The translations under genes and the position numbers were made by a program. A model generated the notes under the pieces. The model searched no databases. It saw only the letters and a program-made list of their open reading frames with translations, and was not told where the DNA came from. A stretch of DNA of 64,000 nucleotides from contig CM061050.1 of NCBI GenBank assembly GCA_030762985.1, positions 53,168,316 to 53,232,315 of the forward strand. Direction: 5' to 3'. This document shows, in pieces, positions 53,596-64,000 of the stretch. The DNA is from Adelphocoris suturalis. Lineage: Eukaryota > Arthropoda > Insecta > Hemiptera > Miridae. Each line of letters opens with the position of its first letter. Positions within the stretch are counted from its first letter, which is position 1.

Positions 53596-56500
53596 ATATC
53601 ATTAGTTACTACGTTTATACGAATTATATCGAAGAGGAAAGCTTCTTTCCCCCACCACTCTGGGCCTATGTTCCAAACAAGACCAACCTAAGAACTACAA
53701 ACGCCGTGGAGAGTTTTCAGAGATTTCAACAAACAATTTTACACTCCCCACCCCAATATAGATACATCTGATTTACGATATTCTGACTATACAGGTATGT
53801 AAGCCATTAAATGTGTTTTGTCATGGTCCCAAAACCGTTGCTTAACGAACATTCCATGTTCCCAATCCCATTGCGTTTAGATCCCAAAGCCGTTGCGTTT
53901 TATGTCTATGATCCCAAAACCGGACACCCCCTCCCCGTTGGTAATCCTCGCAATATATTTACAGATGTTTGAGATTGTTATCAGAGATACACATGTTGGT
54001 TGATTAGAATTAGAAAACGTTGCCGATCTTTCCACTCCTCACCATTTTTGTTGAAATTCAAAAGGATTTTCCCTTGTAGCGTTTGTTGTTTGTGTTTAGA
54101 GACACATCCCTAGCGCTTGGAATGTAACGAGAACGCCTAATCTAAGCGTTAACGGGAACGGACTCATTGAGGTTTTTGGCAGCCCTGTGGTGGTATGTAG
54201 GCACGGCTCCCACATGTAGAAACTGTATAGCCTTTGTGTCATCCTACCACCCCCTACTAAAACGAATAATTCATTGCATTTATGTTCATAGTAGTTCGTC
54301 GTTACCCTAGTTTTTGGTGTAGTAGTGCGTACATACCTGAATTTACTGAGTAGTATACAGTATTTCACGGTGGCTCCTTAGGGTGTTAGCTACCTGATGA
54401 GGTCTTATTAGGAATTACACACTGATAGGGTGAGCCAATTGGTAGGGGTCCATGTGTTTTGCTCTGTAGACAACCAATACTAATCACATTCAAAAGCTGC
54501 TGTTAGCAAGGCCTATTTTTCAAGGGGCAGTGCCTCGAATTCGAGGTACCATGTAACGGTGTTGTCACATAGTTACAAGAAGTTGCGCAAATGTGCTTAA
54601 TCGTTAGAATGATAGTAAAAGTGAAGAAGAAATCATCTCCTCATGTCCCTCTTGTGAGGCTATGGCCCTTACGTATTCGTCTGTGGGATCTCATTTCTTG
54701 ATTATGTCAATGATAATTGCTGAATTCAAGCTTCCTTATGTTTGGCTCACCAACATCCAGAGACAGCTTCAATGTCCTATGTGGGTTTGCCGCATCATCG
54801 TATATTTAGGCAGTGGACCAATTAAAACTGCTGAAATTTTCACATGACCCCAGCCCCGTGTCATTGTCCATTTCCACGTAGGACACCTTTTTTTTTTGCT
54901 TGACGCTCACAGCAGTTTATGGATGACGGGTTGGTTGGGATTTTCTTCTGTTTTTTCCCTATATAGATTTCCTTAAATATTGCCGAAGAAGGGGTGGTCT
55001 ATAGTGCTCAATGCATTTGCCAGGCTTACAGGCTTAATCGCTATATGCGGAAACTGCTTCGCCTGGGTGTCACCAGTCATGCTGCTCAGCTTCCAATGGC
55101 ATCTACCAAGCTTTGAGTCCCTTTGGGACGATTTCTGTACTGCCAAAGCTGCGAAGTTGTGGTCTTGCTTAATTGGTTTATTTTCTGTTGGTGGATAATC
55201 AGGATCACCCACTTCGTGAAACCCAAATTGCTGGATGCCGGTGAATTCCCACATGTTATATCCCAGCCCAAGGCGATTCTGTTGGAACAGTTTCCCCATC
55301 TTTTCAAACTGATCCCTCCAAGCGAGCGAGCACATCTGCATTTCTTTAGCCATTTGTTGGCTCGAAAAGTGAAGTTGGAAATTCCAGAAAACGCTCTAAA
55401 GAGGTTTCCAATACCCCCCCCCCCCCCCCCCTACCAATCAATCTTTTACAGTGCTCCTACGGTGATTTATTGCTTACATAACATTTTCTATGCCCCTATG
55501 GTTGGGCAATAAAGGCCTCTTTCGATTGATAGGAAAACTGGAGCCACTTAATTATTATTACCTACTTTTCCAACACCCTAAAGATCAAGGGTAAGTTATC
55601 CCAGTCAATATTGAAATTGTACACACACCCCTCCACCCTATTCGTTGTTATAAATATCAATGTTGTTTGCAATTTATTCTGTATGATATTTCCCGATCAA
55701 ATTGTTTATTTATTGTACCCAGTTATACTTAATTGTTAAATTCGATTTCATTGTCTTTGCATGTCGCATTTAAGGTTCCTCCTTAAATTAGTTCTGTTCA
55801 ACATCCTGATCTTTCTAGCCTACTAAACATCTACTGGAACACTGAGAGTTCCTTATATCAAGACTGGGGTGAGTGGGTGAGCTTCATCGGGCACTTGAAT
55901 GTATTTCCTTCTCGAATTTTCATTTGCATGTTCTTCATAATTTTGTTTGCCAATAATTATTATAACCCTTTTTGTTTTCTTTGAAAAAATGTCGTACTTT
56001 TTTATGTTTTTATCAGTTTTTCGTGTATCTAATGAATAACTCACTCTTATGAATAGTGAGAGTGATGCATTATGTACTGATACATAACGTGTTTTACCTG
56101 AATATTGTATCCCCTGAACTGATTCAATATCTGCAGCAGTAATGTAGAAGGAACCTATAACAGCCCAATTGAAACATGCTCGCATCTTCAACTATAAATA
56201 CAACTTTTTTTAGTATAATCTACATCAACGGCAGTTCTTATGAAGGAGATAAAATACGGATAAAAATGACTGTTATGATTGAAAATCGAATTTGGCGGGA
56301 AGTTGTGTGTGTGAAACGTTCTATGGTCGTCTGGATAGTGTTTCATTAGTTACTAAACATGGGGGGTAGGACTGAAGAACAACAGCTTGAAATTGGCAGG
56401 GCAGGGTGGGAGTAATATTTGTGTGTTAAGAGTTTAATTACCTATTCATTTTCCATTTTGCCTATGGGAGCAATGCGAGGGGGATCAGTACAGTCAATAT

Positions 56501-57708
56501 GAGAGGGTGGGGAGGTTTGAAACCACTCTCTGCTATCATGTGGTAGAGGGGATGGAATGGGGTAGTAGACGTTTCCTGTTTCAGCTGGAATCATTCCTTA
56601 GAATGTGATACAAAGGAATGATTACAACCTGACGTCAATATCAGTTTCACTTGGAATAGGCACGCTCCCTCTAAAGCCATATACACACTTGTAATAAACG
56701 TTCATACTATTACTCGGAAACGGTCAAATCCAAGGTTTGGGATGGCAAAATTTCAAAGGAATGAGGTTTGGAGGAAATTGAATGGAGCTTATTGATCGTT
56801 CCGTTGGTGGTTTTTCACCATCGCATCAAAAGAGGTTTGGAATCGGAGTGACACTAGTATGGACAGGTACATCGTTCCTAACCTCTGAACTTCCTTTTGT
56901 TGTTGCGTAACTAAAGATCGGTACAAAGGTTCGGATTTGTGTTTGGTTCGAAGGAACGAAACAGCCATTTGTTACAAGCATGTGAGCAGTTTAACTCCTC
57001 AGCCTCTTCTAGCTCTTGGAAACTTGAATTAGCCATTAGCATGAACATTCCATTGCATTGTTTTAAATCAACGTTCAAAACTCTGGTTCCGTAAAAGAAT
57101 GATCTACTTTAACCATGATTAAGGTTGGTGAAACCAGCCCTAAGTAGTGACCCGCTCATCTCTAGGTTTCCTACAAAAACCGACAAACTGTCGGAAATCC
57201 CGCTCATGTATGGCTAGCTAACGGAACAAGAATTGAAATTAGGTAAGTCAGGGAAGGCAATTGTAAGAATCATAAAGTACTTACAGTAAATCGTGCTATA
57301 CATCACAGCACCGTCTTCCAATATTTGATCTCATAAATATGTGTTAAGCGTTTCCTCCTACAAGCTCTCCCACTTAATGAAGTCAGGTAAAGACACGCTA
57401 GTCAGCACTAATACTAGCAATCTAACATTCTAATTCATACAATTTTTCTTTATTCATCGTATGTTGTGTTTTTACTATCAGTGTAAATATTCAACTGTTC
57501 ATGAAACTCATTTTGCCCAATTTTGCTACTATTTCCTCATGTACCTACTCTCATCGTTGTTTTCTATCGTATGAAATGTAGTAGTAAAATTCCTGTTTAA
57601 CCTAATATGAATTTAACATTTGTTAGTTTATGCTTTGTTCGGTAATTGCATTTGATTATACATTTTTATTTCATAATAAAACTGTGTTAAAAACAACAAA
57701 AGAAACAA
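53596..57708. other. 4 kb without recognised genes or repeats
   Basis: Largely low-copy-looking sequence. Open frames such as 54973-55353 (minus) and 55123-55512 (plus) overlap each other and have no domain. A C run lies at about 55414-55431. AATAAA occurs at about 57675. A terminal bestrophin exon or its 3' UTR could be here, but I cannot point to one. Confidence 0.35.
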
Positions 57709-57987
57709 CTATAAAACAAGCCTGGTGAAGTAGCAGCTGAAATAGGTAACTCCCCCAGTTCTTAGCCATACATATCCTTCACCACTTCCCTGGTCTTCTA
57801 TGTGCCCTTGTGTCACTGACCATATGGCAGCAGTTCCAAGGTCGTCCGCGTACCATTTATGGTTAGTGTGATTGTGGTGCTGCTCGCTTACTATCACAAT
57901 GTCTGTTATTTTTTCCTGCACCAATTGATGAAGTAGGTTTTGGGCTGTTGAGCTCCTATGGAGGTTTCCCTGTAGGATTCTTATCAT
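57709..57987 (-). pseudogene. LINE ORF2, endonuclease N-terminus (fragment)
   Basis: Ninety-two residues beginning MIRILQGNLHRSSTAQNLLH and containing ITDIVIVSEQHHN. This is the N-terminus of the apurinic-type endonuclease of R1/LOA/Jockey-like LINEs (Q-NL-RS near the start, then SEQ with the catalytic Glu). The copy stops at about 57700, with the rest of ORF2 missing. It overlaps the end of ORF1 in another frame, as in intact elements. Confidence 0.8.
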
Positions 57988-58981
57988 TGTATGGATCTAT
58001 TGCCAGCTGCCTCCGAAGCTTTTTGAACATCCATGAGTGGGTTGACTCTCCTGATGTACCTTTTGAGTGCCCGCCTATACACAGGGCAATTAGGGTTCTC
58101 CAATGTATTCCAGATTGATCCTTTTGCAATTGACACACTTCTTGGGTTCTGGGGCTACATTTGAGGGTAAATTGACAATGGGACAAACCCTAGTGTTGTG
58201 GTCACCTGCACAGCTACCACAGCCCTCTTGGCTTTGACATTTGGCTGCGATGTGGCCGTATCCCTGGCACTTGAAACACCTTGTCACCTCTGCAAAGTCA
58301 GAGATGGGGCAAATGTCCAGGTTAATGTACAACTTTCCCTGTTTCAGAAGCTCCTTTCTAAGTGCTTCTGTAACTCTTACAACCCAGATACAGTCATCAA
58401 TAGGCACTCCATTTGCATCATTTCGCCTACCCATTTGAAAAGCAGGGGCGAATTCTTTTTCAAGATCTGTACATTGGGGGAACATAGTCCTTACCCAGGG
58501 GTTTTGATCGTAAATATAGGAAGCAAGTTCCTCTTTCTTGATGTTACGATCTACTCGGCGTACCTTTACCATCATCGGTCTATCAGGTAGTCTTTCTTTT
58601 TCAACAATGAATCCAGCGTCAACAAGTTTGTTTGGCAGTTTGACTGCCTGATCAGGTGTTGCTGCAACCAATTTCACCACAGACTTGCCTACAGGTCTCA
58701 TTTCATCAATCTGCAGACCTTCCTCCCTTGCATTTATTGAAGATTTAATGTTCTTCCTAACTGTTTTTGGGGAGCACAAAGCCTGAGCGTAAGTGTTCCT
58801 TGCTCTCACTTCATCTCCACTGCTTGCAGCTTCTAGCTCCATGTTCAGAGAGTCGGCATCTTTCTGTTTTTTAACTATGATGGTACGCCTTGGAGCACTT
58901 AGTTGTTTTTTGGATCTACCTATGGCGATCTCTACTCTCTTAGATATGATACCCTCTTTTTTTTCTGAGTACGGGCCTTCC
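57956..58981 (-). pseudogene. LINE ORF1, zinc-knuckle nucleic-acid binding protein
   Basis: The main frame (58090-58842, open upstream to about 58981) encodes a Gag-like ORF1. The first half is basic and polar, the middle (VEKERLPDRPMMVKVRRVDR) resembles the RNA-binding fold. Near the C-terminus are three knuckles: CFKCQGYGHIAAKC, CGSCAGDHNTRVC and CVNCKR. The CCHC series is typical of R1/I/Jockey ORF1, which binds element RNA. A frameshift near 58100 moves the last part to another frame (57956-58186). The true start is not certain; the basic KARTQKKKEG stretch before 58842 is probably coding. Confidence 0.82.
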
Positions 58982-59061
58982 TAGAGAGTTTTGTTTTCCT
59001 CTTTCTAAAATCATTAGCTGTTTATCTGGAAGATGGGCTTCAGTTTCTGTCAGTTCCCTAA

Positions 59062-59649
59062 GGCCAGATTCACACATAAGAGGTGACAAGCGGACGCACG
59101 GTACAGGCGTGTCGTCACACCAGTGAAATCAATTCTTACATAAGAGGTGGAGGTCTGGCGTTGGAACAACAAATATAGGCAATTGTTGAAGTACATAGGC
59201 TTCACTGAAGTTCACTGACGACGAGAGTGATGAGGATGTCCTCGGTTTTGTGTTGTTGAAGAACGTTAATACTTAAAGTTTTGCACCCTTTGGCCAGAAA
59301 AAAACAGGAATGAGCTACTTCACGTCATAATAGAGCAAAACATGTATCCAGAAAGGTTCCAGAACCTTTGCATGATGTCACATGTATGTTTTTATGGAAT
59401 ACAATAGAATTCACAAAGTTTTCATTAAAATGTGGATTGCTCTGCGTGATTATTCTGGAAGGTGCCCAAGAGACGCGCTCCTCCAAACTGACTCGAGAGG
59501 TGCAAGAGGTGAGTGGGCGAGCACCTGCGCGTCACCTCTTATGTGGAGATTTGACCATACGTTTACATGGAAGAGGCGTCGAAGCGGCGTACCTCTCACC
59601 TGGCCTGCACCTCGTGTCCGCTTGTCACTTCTTATGTGTGAATCGGTCC
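59062..59649. mobile_element. Harbinger-like MITE, 588 bp
   Basis: The ends are inverted repeats of about 35 bp sharing GATTCACACATAAGA and GTGACAAGCGGAC, with TAA on both sides (59059-59061, 59650-59652). A 3-bp TAA/TTA target fits PIF/Harbinger. No coding capacity; the frames at 59368-59705 are translations of repeat sequence. Confidence 0.8.
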
Positions 59650-59673
59650 TAAGAGGAAAAAGATGGTTAGGAG

Positions 59674-60564
59674 TCAACATAGATAAGGTCCTTCTTTCAC
59701 ATTAAGGGCATCAGGGCTCCATCTTCTAGCCCTAAACTCTAGACTCTCCGTTTCGATCCTCTTATTCTCATGGAGACAGCCTGTATAACGGCTATCTGCG
59801 TCTTCACTAGAACCCATTGTATCACATGGGAAAGAGGCTTGTCCCACTTGTCGGCAAGAACCGTCGCCATTCTCTTGAGAAACCCACTTTACTCCTTGTG
59901 TACAACACACAGACACCAACAAGCAGATACCACCCTCACAAGATACAACCAGGAGATGGACTGAGCCTCTTAGATCTTCAGCTGCAGTGTAATACTTTCT
60001 GTGCTTGATATTTGCTTCATTCTGAGACACAGTAGACATGTTTGTGAGCTGTAAGAGCTGACGTCAGCGTTGATAATCCGAGTATCTATATACGCTGTCC
60101 TCCCAGCATCCCTCTAACCATGGATCCTCAAAACAGCAATGAAACTTGGAGTCCCATCCGCATCTTCTCTCATTACTGGCTCGATCCCAACAGAGTTCCC
60201 AGCCAGCTTAGCCATCCTTGCGCACTGATCACGGATTTCGTCATGGCCCTGCTTGACTTGACCCCCCTTTTTGCAATTCAGTGCGGGGCAGAAGTTCACA
60301 GGCTCACTGCAACCATCACACAGCCTTGGCAAGCCCTTTTGGTTCTCTACCATTCTGAACTGCCTGAGTAATCCTGAACTGCATGGGAGAGAGATCCAAA
60401 TCATCTCTTGCCAAAGCACTACAGTAAGCCACTGGGATGTGTGGTTCTCGGCAATCCTCTCCACTGTTTTCTTCTGTTTGTGGGAGGGAGCGAAAAAGCC
60501 TTTCTTGTTTGGCTATGGCTGCAGCTGTGTTAAGGGTTCTTTCCTCTGTTCGAACAGTCGCCAC
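59674..60564 (-). pseudogene. Degraded C-terminal part of a retroelement protein
   Basis: Minus-strand frames keep a recognisable order: LSPMQFRITQAVQNGREPKG (60316-60564), then CDGC, NCKKGGQVKQGHDEIRDQCA and VMREDADGTPSFIAVLRIHG (60114-60464), then KYYTAAEDLRG with LVVSCEGG (59674-60039). A CxxC followed by C-KGG-(2-3)-H(D/N)-IRD is a module I recall from the region after the reverse transcriptase in some non-LTR-type retroelements, possibly a nuclease. The assignment is from memory. Frameshifts between segments show decay. Confidence 0.5.
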
Positions 60565-61779
60565 ATGCCGCTCTTAATTTCGATATTATGTAGCTTACAA
60601 AATTCATGATCACCATCAATTATTAGTTTAACAGTTGAGGTTTGATTCAGATTGGTTTACCAGGCTACATTCTTGAGAGAAAAATAATTTATTGCAGACA
60701 GCTGCACATTCCCTGTTTTCCAATCAATGCAGTTGCAATGGCGAAGTTTAGTCTTGAATTATGATTTTTAGTGTAGATTATGATGAGGCCAGGGGTTTCC
60801 CAGTGAATTGTATCATCACTGTAATCATGTAAGCGGTTTATTAAGGAATTAATTAGAATTGCATAGTAAAGTTATTTATTGCGCGCAAGGATGGCAGTTG
60901 TAACTTGTTTACATGGTATGTGGCAGCTTACATTTGCCCATCAATCTAATAAGACGCTGTGGTTTCTTGACTCTGTGTGATATATTGACATAGACATGTA
61001 TGTGGGCTGTGGGGGTCATGTGTTTTTACTTTCCTTACTTAACCCGAAGAGCAAAGGGAAAGTCTTGCAATCACCCTGAAAATCAATTTCTGAAACTCAT
61101 GCTAGGATGGGTATTCCGTTCAATCTGAACCCATATCTATACGTTTCATGAAAATGTGTGTATGTAACTCTTGTACACGATTGCGACCTTACAGTTGGAC
61201 ATAAAAAATTCCAATTTCGGAGTTGGGTTTTTATACCCAACAGCTAGCTACCGTAGAAAAATCAGCTTAAAATGATCATTTTTAGGGGGTTAAAAAATCA
61301 GAATGGGCGACAAAACGTCGTTTTTAGCACTTCTTGCCTTTTCTCCAAAATGGGTTGAAGGATTTTGATGAAGTTAACAGGAGTTAGTCCTCTTTTGGGT
61401 AAAAATGATATCCCTTACCCCTCATACCTGGGAAAATACTCTGAGGGCAGTAATTAGCAAAAAAAACCTTCAAAAATAGGTGAAAAACACAATTTTTTAG
61501 CACTTTTTGGTCTTTCCAACAATATAGCCACTAAATGATGCAAAAGAACTATCCTTTTATCTTGTCAGTGTTTTGTTCCATTTCCGAAGGGTGAAGTCGT
61601 GCCCTAAGGACAGTAATAAGCTAAATACGTAAAATGTGAAAACATAATTTTTAGCACTTTCTTAGAATAAAAAAAGCAGTAATTAGAAAAAAACTTCCCA
61701 AAGATGTGACCCGTCATGATAGCATCCATGTAATATGAATACAAGTAAGGAAAGTAGTGTGAAGCCTCGCACCAGATGT
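60565..61779. other. 1.2 kb without recognised genes
   Basis: AT-rich. Repeated AAAA(C/T)ACAATTTTT(T/A)AGCACTTT-like phrases at about 61320, 61490 and 61640 suggest a weak tandem repeat of about 160 bp. Confidence 0.4.
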
Positions 61780-61928
61780 TTTAAATTCAACCCAATTTTC
61801 AGATCAAAAATTGTAACGTGATACCGGTAAACAAATTCGGTGACTAACTGCAAGAAGGAAATCTGAAATCATTAGAAAGTTGATTGGGATGTTCCCAAAT
61901 TGCGTGGGTGTTGAAAGTCCCTTTGTTA
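61780..61928. repeat. Dispersed repeat, left of the MITE
   Basis: Related in inverted orientation to 7853-7990 (CCGGTAAACAAATTCGGTGA, GAAATCATTAGAAA). It ends at the TTA that the MITE duplicated. Confidence 0.65.
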
Positions 61929-62995
61929 AGGCCCTTTTACACGAGCGATTTTTTCCGGCAATAATTGCAGAAAAAAGTATTGCACAACTATTTCAAAAAA
62001 GTTGGACAACTATTCTCTCCTCGAAAAAGTTGCCGAAGATTGCAGGCAATTAATTGACGGGAGTTGTACAACATTTTAGGCCCACGAGCCCTCTCGGCAA
62101 CTGTTGCATCGTGTTGAAATGAAGTCCAAGGGGTTTGGAAAATTATTGCACTATTGCGGCAATTTTTCGGCCTTGGGTCGGGAGAGGGAACGAAACAGCC
62201 AATCACATTGAGAGTTTATTTGTGCCTTATGAGCAAATATTGACGTGAAACTGCACTGATGGGGTGCAGCAATGAGAGAATTTTAACGTACAGCATGGCC
62301 TTATGAGCAAATATTGACTGAAACTGCACTGATGGGGTGCAGCATGGCCTTATGAGCGAATACTGACGTGAAACTGCACTGATGGGGTGCAGCAGTGCCT
62401 CATGAGAGAATTTTAACATAGGAAAGATAGGAGTTTGTGTGCAGCATGGCCTTATGAGCAAGTATTGACGTGAAACTGCACTGGTGGGGTTCAGCATTGC
62501 CTCATGAGAGAATTTTAACGTAGGAAAGATAGGAGTTTATATGTGCAGCATGGCCTTATGAGCAAATATTGACGTGAAACTGCACTGGTGGGGTGCAGCA
62601 TTGCCCCATGAGAGAATTTTAACGTAGCAAAGATAGGAGTTTATTTGTGCAGCATGGCCTTATGAGCAAATATTGACGTGAAAGAATTTCAGAGGTGAGA
62701 GCCAACCCACATTCTCTCTGGCTCAGAAACTGGCGCTGCCAAATTCCCCTCTTTTTCCTTTGGTTGGCAGCAGCAGCGACGACGACCACAGCAGCAGCGA
62801 CGACCACCTCTTCACCGTCCATGGCGCAAACTGTAGTCGCCCGTGTAAACGAAACTTGGTGCAACACAGTGCAATTAATTCCTTGCAACATCTTGACGCA
62901 ACACGAGGCAATTTTATTGCTTTGTGTTGCGTACAACTTTTCTAGTGCAATTTTTTTGGAGTTGCGCAACTTTTGTTGCTCGTGTAATCGGCCCT
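61929..62995. mobile_element. Harbinger-like MITE, 1.07 kb, with internal minisatellite
   Basis: The ends are AGGCCCTTTTACACGAGC and, inverted, AGGGCCGATTACACGAGC, with TTA on both sides (61926-61928, 62996-62998). The uninterrupted relative at 7690-7990 shows the empty site TTTGTTAGTGAGC. Subterminal stretches repeat TTGCACAAC/GTTGCGCAA words. The minus strand at about 62700-62825 could encode a Harbinger-type N-terminus (MDGEEVV... with a KKRGIWQRQFL basic stretch), but no nuclease follows. Confidence 0.85.
62223..62690. repeat. Minisatellite GCCTTATGAGCAAATATTGA
   Basis: Six to seven copies of a block GCATGGCCTTATGAGCAAATATTGACGTGAAACTGCACTG(A/G)TGGGGTGCAGCA, several alternating with TTGCCTCATGAGAGAATTTTAACGTAGGAAAGATAGGAGTTT. 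The higher-order period is about 120 bp. Open frames (62216-62497) only translate it. Confidence 0.8.
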
Positions 62996-63200
62996 TTAGT
63001 GAGCTAATTTCTCTCCTGTTCATCCTAGGGAGTTGAAATTTGATTGGGAGACCCCTATGGATATTAAGAGATTATTGTAATGATTGGCTCATTCCTAATC
63101 AGCTGAGTGAGCTAAATCGTCTTCTGTTATCCTAGGAAGTTGACATTTGAGAGGGAGACTCTCTGGGACAGTAGGAGATGATTGAAATGAAAAGCTCATC
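62996..63200. repeat. Dispersed repeat, right of the MITE
   Basis: GTGAGCTAATTTCTCTCCTG, CATCCTAGGGAGTTGAAATT and AATCAGCTGAGTGAGCTAAA are shared with 7690-7850 (inverted) and with 3800-3900. A second, imperfect unit follows at about 63110-63200. Confidence 0.6.
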
Positions 63201-63427
63201 CTTAACACGTTCCGAGCGGCGCCGATTTTGGTGGAAACTCCCTGTGACGGGACCTGTTTTTTCGAGAGAAAGGCGCGAAAATGTTACTGAACGGGGGCCT
63301 TGATATCAATGGGGAACGAAACGGAACGCATTCTTTCGGAGGCCTGATCATCTACAATAAGTGTGTTAAACTCCACAGCCAACAGAATGCGTGGTAATCT
63401 CGTCAGAAGGCAGAACGTAGGAACCTA

Positions 63428-64000
63428 CGAGGGGGGACCCAGAAGTAACGAGACTACCTCTGTCACGGGGCTGGAAGTTGAAAGAGAGGGGCGTCTGGGG
63501 TGGGGGATCGTAGGGCAACCATTCCTGAGTCAGTATGCGAAGGTAGCCCGCTGTGAGTGCACTAGTTCGACCGGGGTTTTTGAGTGGTTTTCCCGTTTCA
63601 AAAAAGGTGAAATGTCAATTGAAGACCAACCTCGACCAGGGCGCCCTTCAACCGCAAGGACTGACGACAATGTTGAAAAAATCAACACTCTGATCCGTGA
63701 AGATCGTCGTAGGACAATTGATCAGCTGTCTGACATGACTACCTTGTCATGGAGTACGGTTCAGAGGATTTTGAGAGAGGATTTGGGCATGACAAGAGTT
63801 GCAGCCAAACTGGTTCCACGTCTGCTGTCTGACGATCAACGCACGCGCCGTCTTGAAGCCTGCCATGAGCTGAAAAATCAGATTGAAGAGGACCCCGATT
63901 TTCTTTCCAAGGTCATCACAGGTGACGAGTCGTGGTGTTATGGGTATGATCCTGAAACCAAGCAGCAATCAAGCCAATGGAAGACCCCTTTGTCACCTCG
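63428..64000 (+). mobile_element. Mariner transposon, 5' part, cut by window end
   Basis: A likely left end, CGAGGGGGGACCCAGAAGTA, follows a TA at 63426-63427, as in mariner elements, whose ends typically start CGAGGGG. The transposase reads on the plus strand into the window edge. The right end lies outside. Confidence 0.8.
63531..64000 (+). CDS. Mariner transposase, partial
   Basis: An open frame of 156 codons to the window edge. It begins in the first helix-turn-helix (VFEWFSRFKKGEMSIEDQPR), then RPGRPSTARTDDN, the second DNA-binding helix set (REDRRRTIDQLSDMTTLSWS and TVQRILREDLGM) and, just before the edge, VITGDESWCYGYDPETKQQS with the first catalytic aspartate of the DD34D triad. No stop is seen in this stretch. 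The N-terminal codons before 63531 do not give the usual start in the same frame (the preceding codons read GQPFLS), so a 5' frameshift or deletion is likely. Closest to SETMAR-like mariners by memory. Confidence 0.85.

Noticed and set aside
54973..55512. Terminal bestrophin exon among overlapping frames
   Set aside because: No family resemblance, no phase-0 acceptor in a convincing context, and frames on both strands are about equally long.
60114..60564. Host zinc-finger gene
   Set aside because: Frames are broken, and the motif order fits a retroelement tail better than a host gene.
62216..62497. Repeat protein of about 93 residues
   Set aside because: It translates the minisatellite at 62223-62690; the same peptide repeats follow from the DNA repeat, and it lies in a non-autonomous MITE.
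62223..62690. CRISPR-like array
   Set aside because: Repeats are contiguous with no unique spacers, in eukaryotic DNA inside a MITE.

Overview
This window looks like insect nuclear DNA, possibly hemipteran (the order is a guess from overall feel; no rRNA, mitochondrial or other taxonomic marker was seen). It is intron-rich, AT-rich and packed with eukaryotic transposable elements. There are no operons, ribosome binding sites or CRISPR arrays. The one host gene I can support is a bestrophin (calcium-activated chloride channel family) on the + strand. Seven internal exons are recognisable at 10037-10278, 14468-14605, 20455-20562, 23656-23874, 31089-31326, 35754-35947 and 43467-43673. All have AG/GT borders and mutually consistent phases, and together they give an open frame of 448 codons. 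The 5' exons (start codon, first transmembrane segments) lie upstream of the window. The terminal exon was not identified; it is either missed between 43.7 and 64 kb or outside the window.

Almost everything else is mobile DNA in and around the bestrophin introns. 0-10 kb: a non-autonomous hAT element with an 8-bp target duplication (255-1790), a PIF/Harbinger element with a broken transposase (2447-3177) inside a tandem repeat, a palindromic MITE (4052-4537), a LINE relic (6590-7165) and an odd array of a CGGCGTCGAA motif that switches strand (8740-9330). 10-24 kb: an element carrying a DUF7869-like protein (about 10370-12378), a tRNA-Val-derived SINE head, and a ~154-bp satellite split by a 2.7-kb element with TGAGGAACTTGCAC ends. 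That element is itself invaded by a deleted Tc1/mariner-type transposon. Here also are two of three copies of a ~1.5-kb TA-flanked element, one of them interrupted by a 5'-truncated LINE. 24-28.5 kb: a 4.4-kb foldback whose core is a forward and inverted cluster of miniature LTR elements primed by initiator tRNA-Met.

31-46 kb: an element filled with an inverted GTAACACTCATGAG motif, a hAT copy sitting in the middle of a palindrome, a young but broken Ty3/gypsy retrotransposon with near-identical LTRs (38649-43138), and a probable solo LTR split by a decayed ZBED-type hAT. 46-64 kb: a GGAACATGC-ended repeat family, a copia relic, a LINE ORF2 fragment cut by a 609-bp TRIM (primed by tRNA-Ser), a microsatellite-bearing repeat and the third 1.5-kb element. 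These are followed by the 5' half of another LINE, two Harbinger-like MITEs, a decayed retroelement tail and the start of a mariner transposon cut by the window edge.

The most informative aspect is that many insertions can be polarised from the sequence itself. Several target-site duplications are exact, and three insertions have a paralogous empty site inside the same window. These give a relative chronology of transposition within one gene. I found no convincing new enzymatic or defence system. The best candidates for undescribed entities are the 1.5-kb TA-flanked family, the TGAGGAACTTGCAC-ended 2.7-kb element, the two TRIM families and the two motif-array elements.
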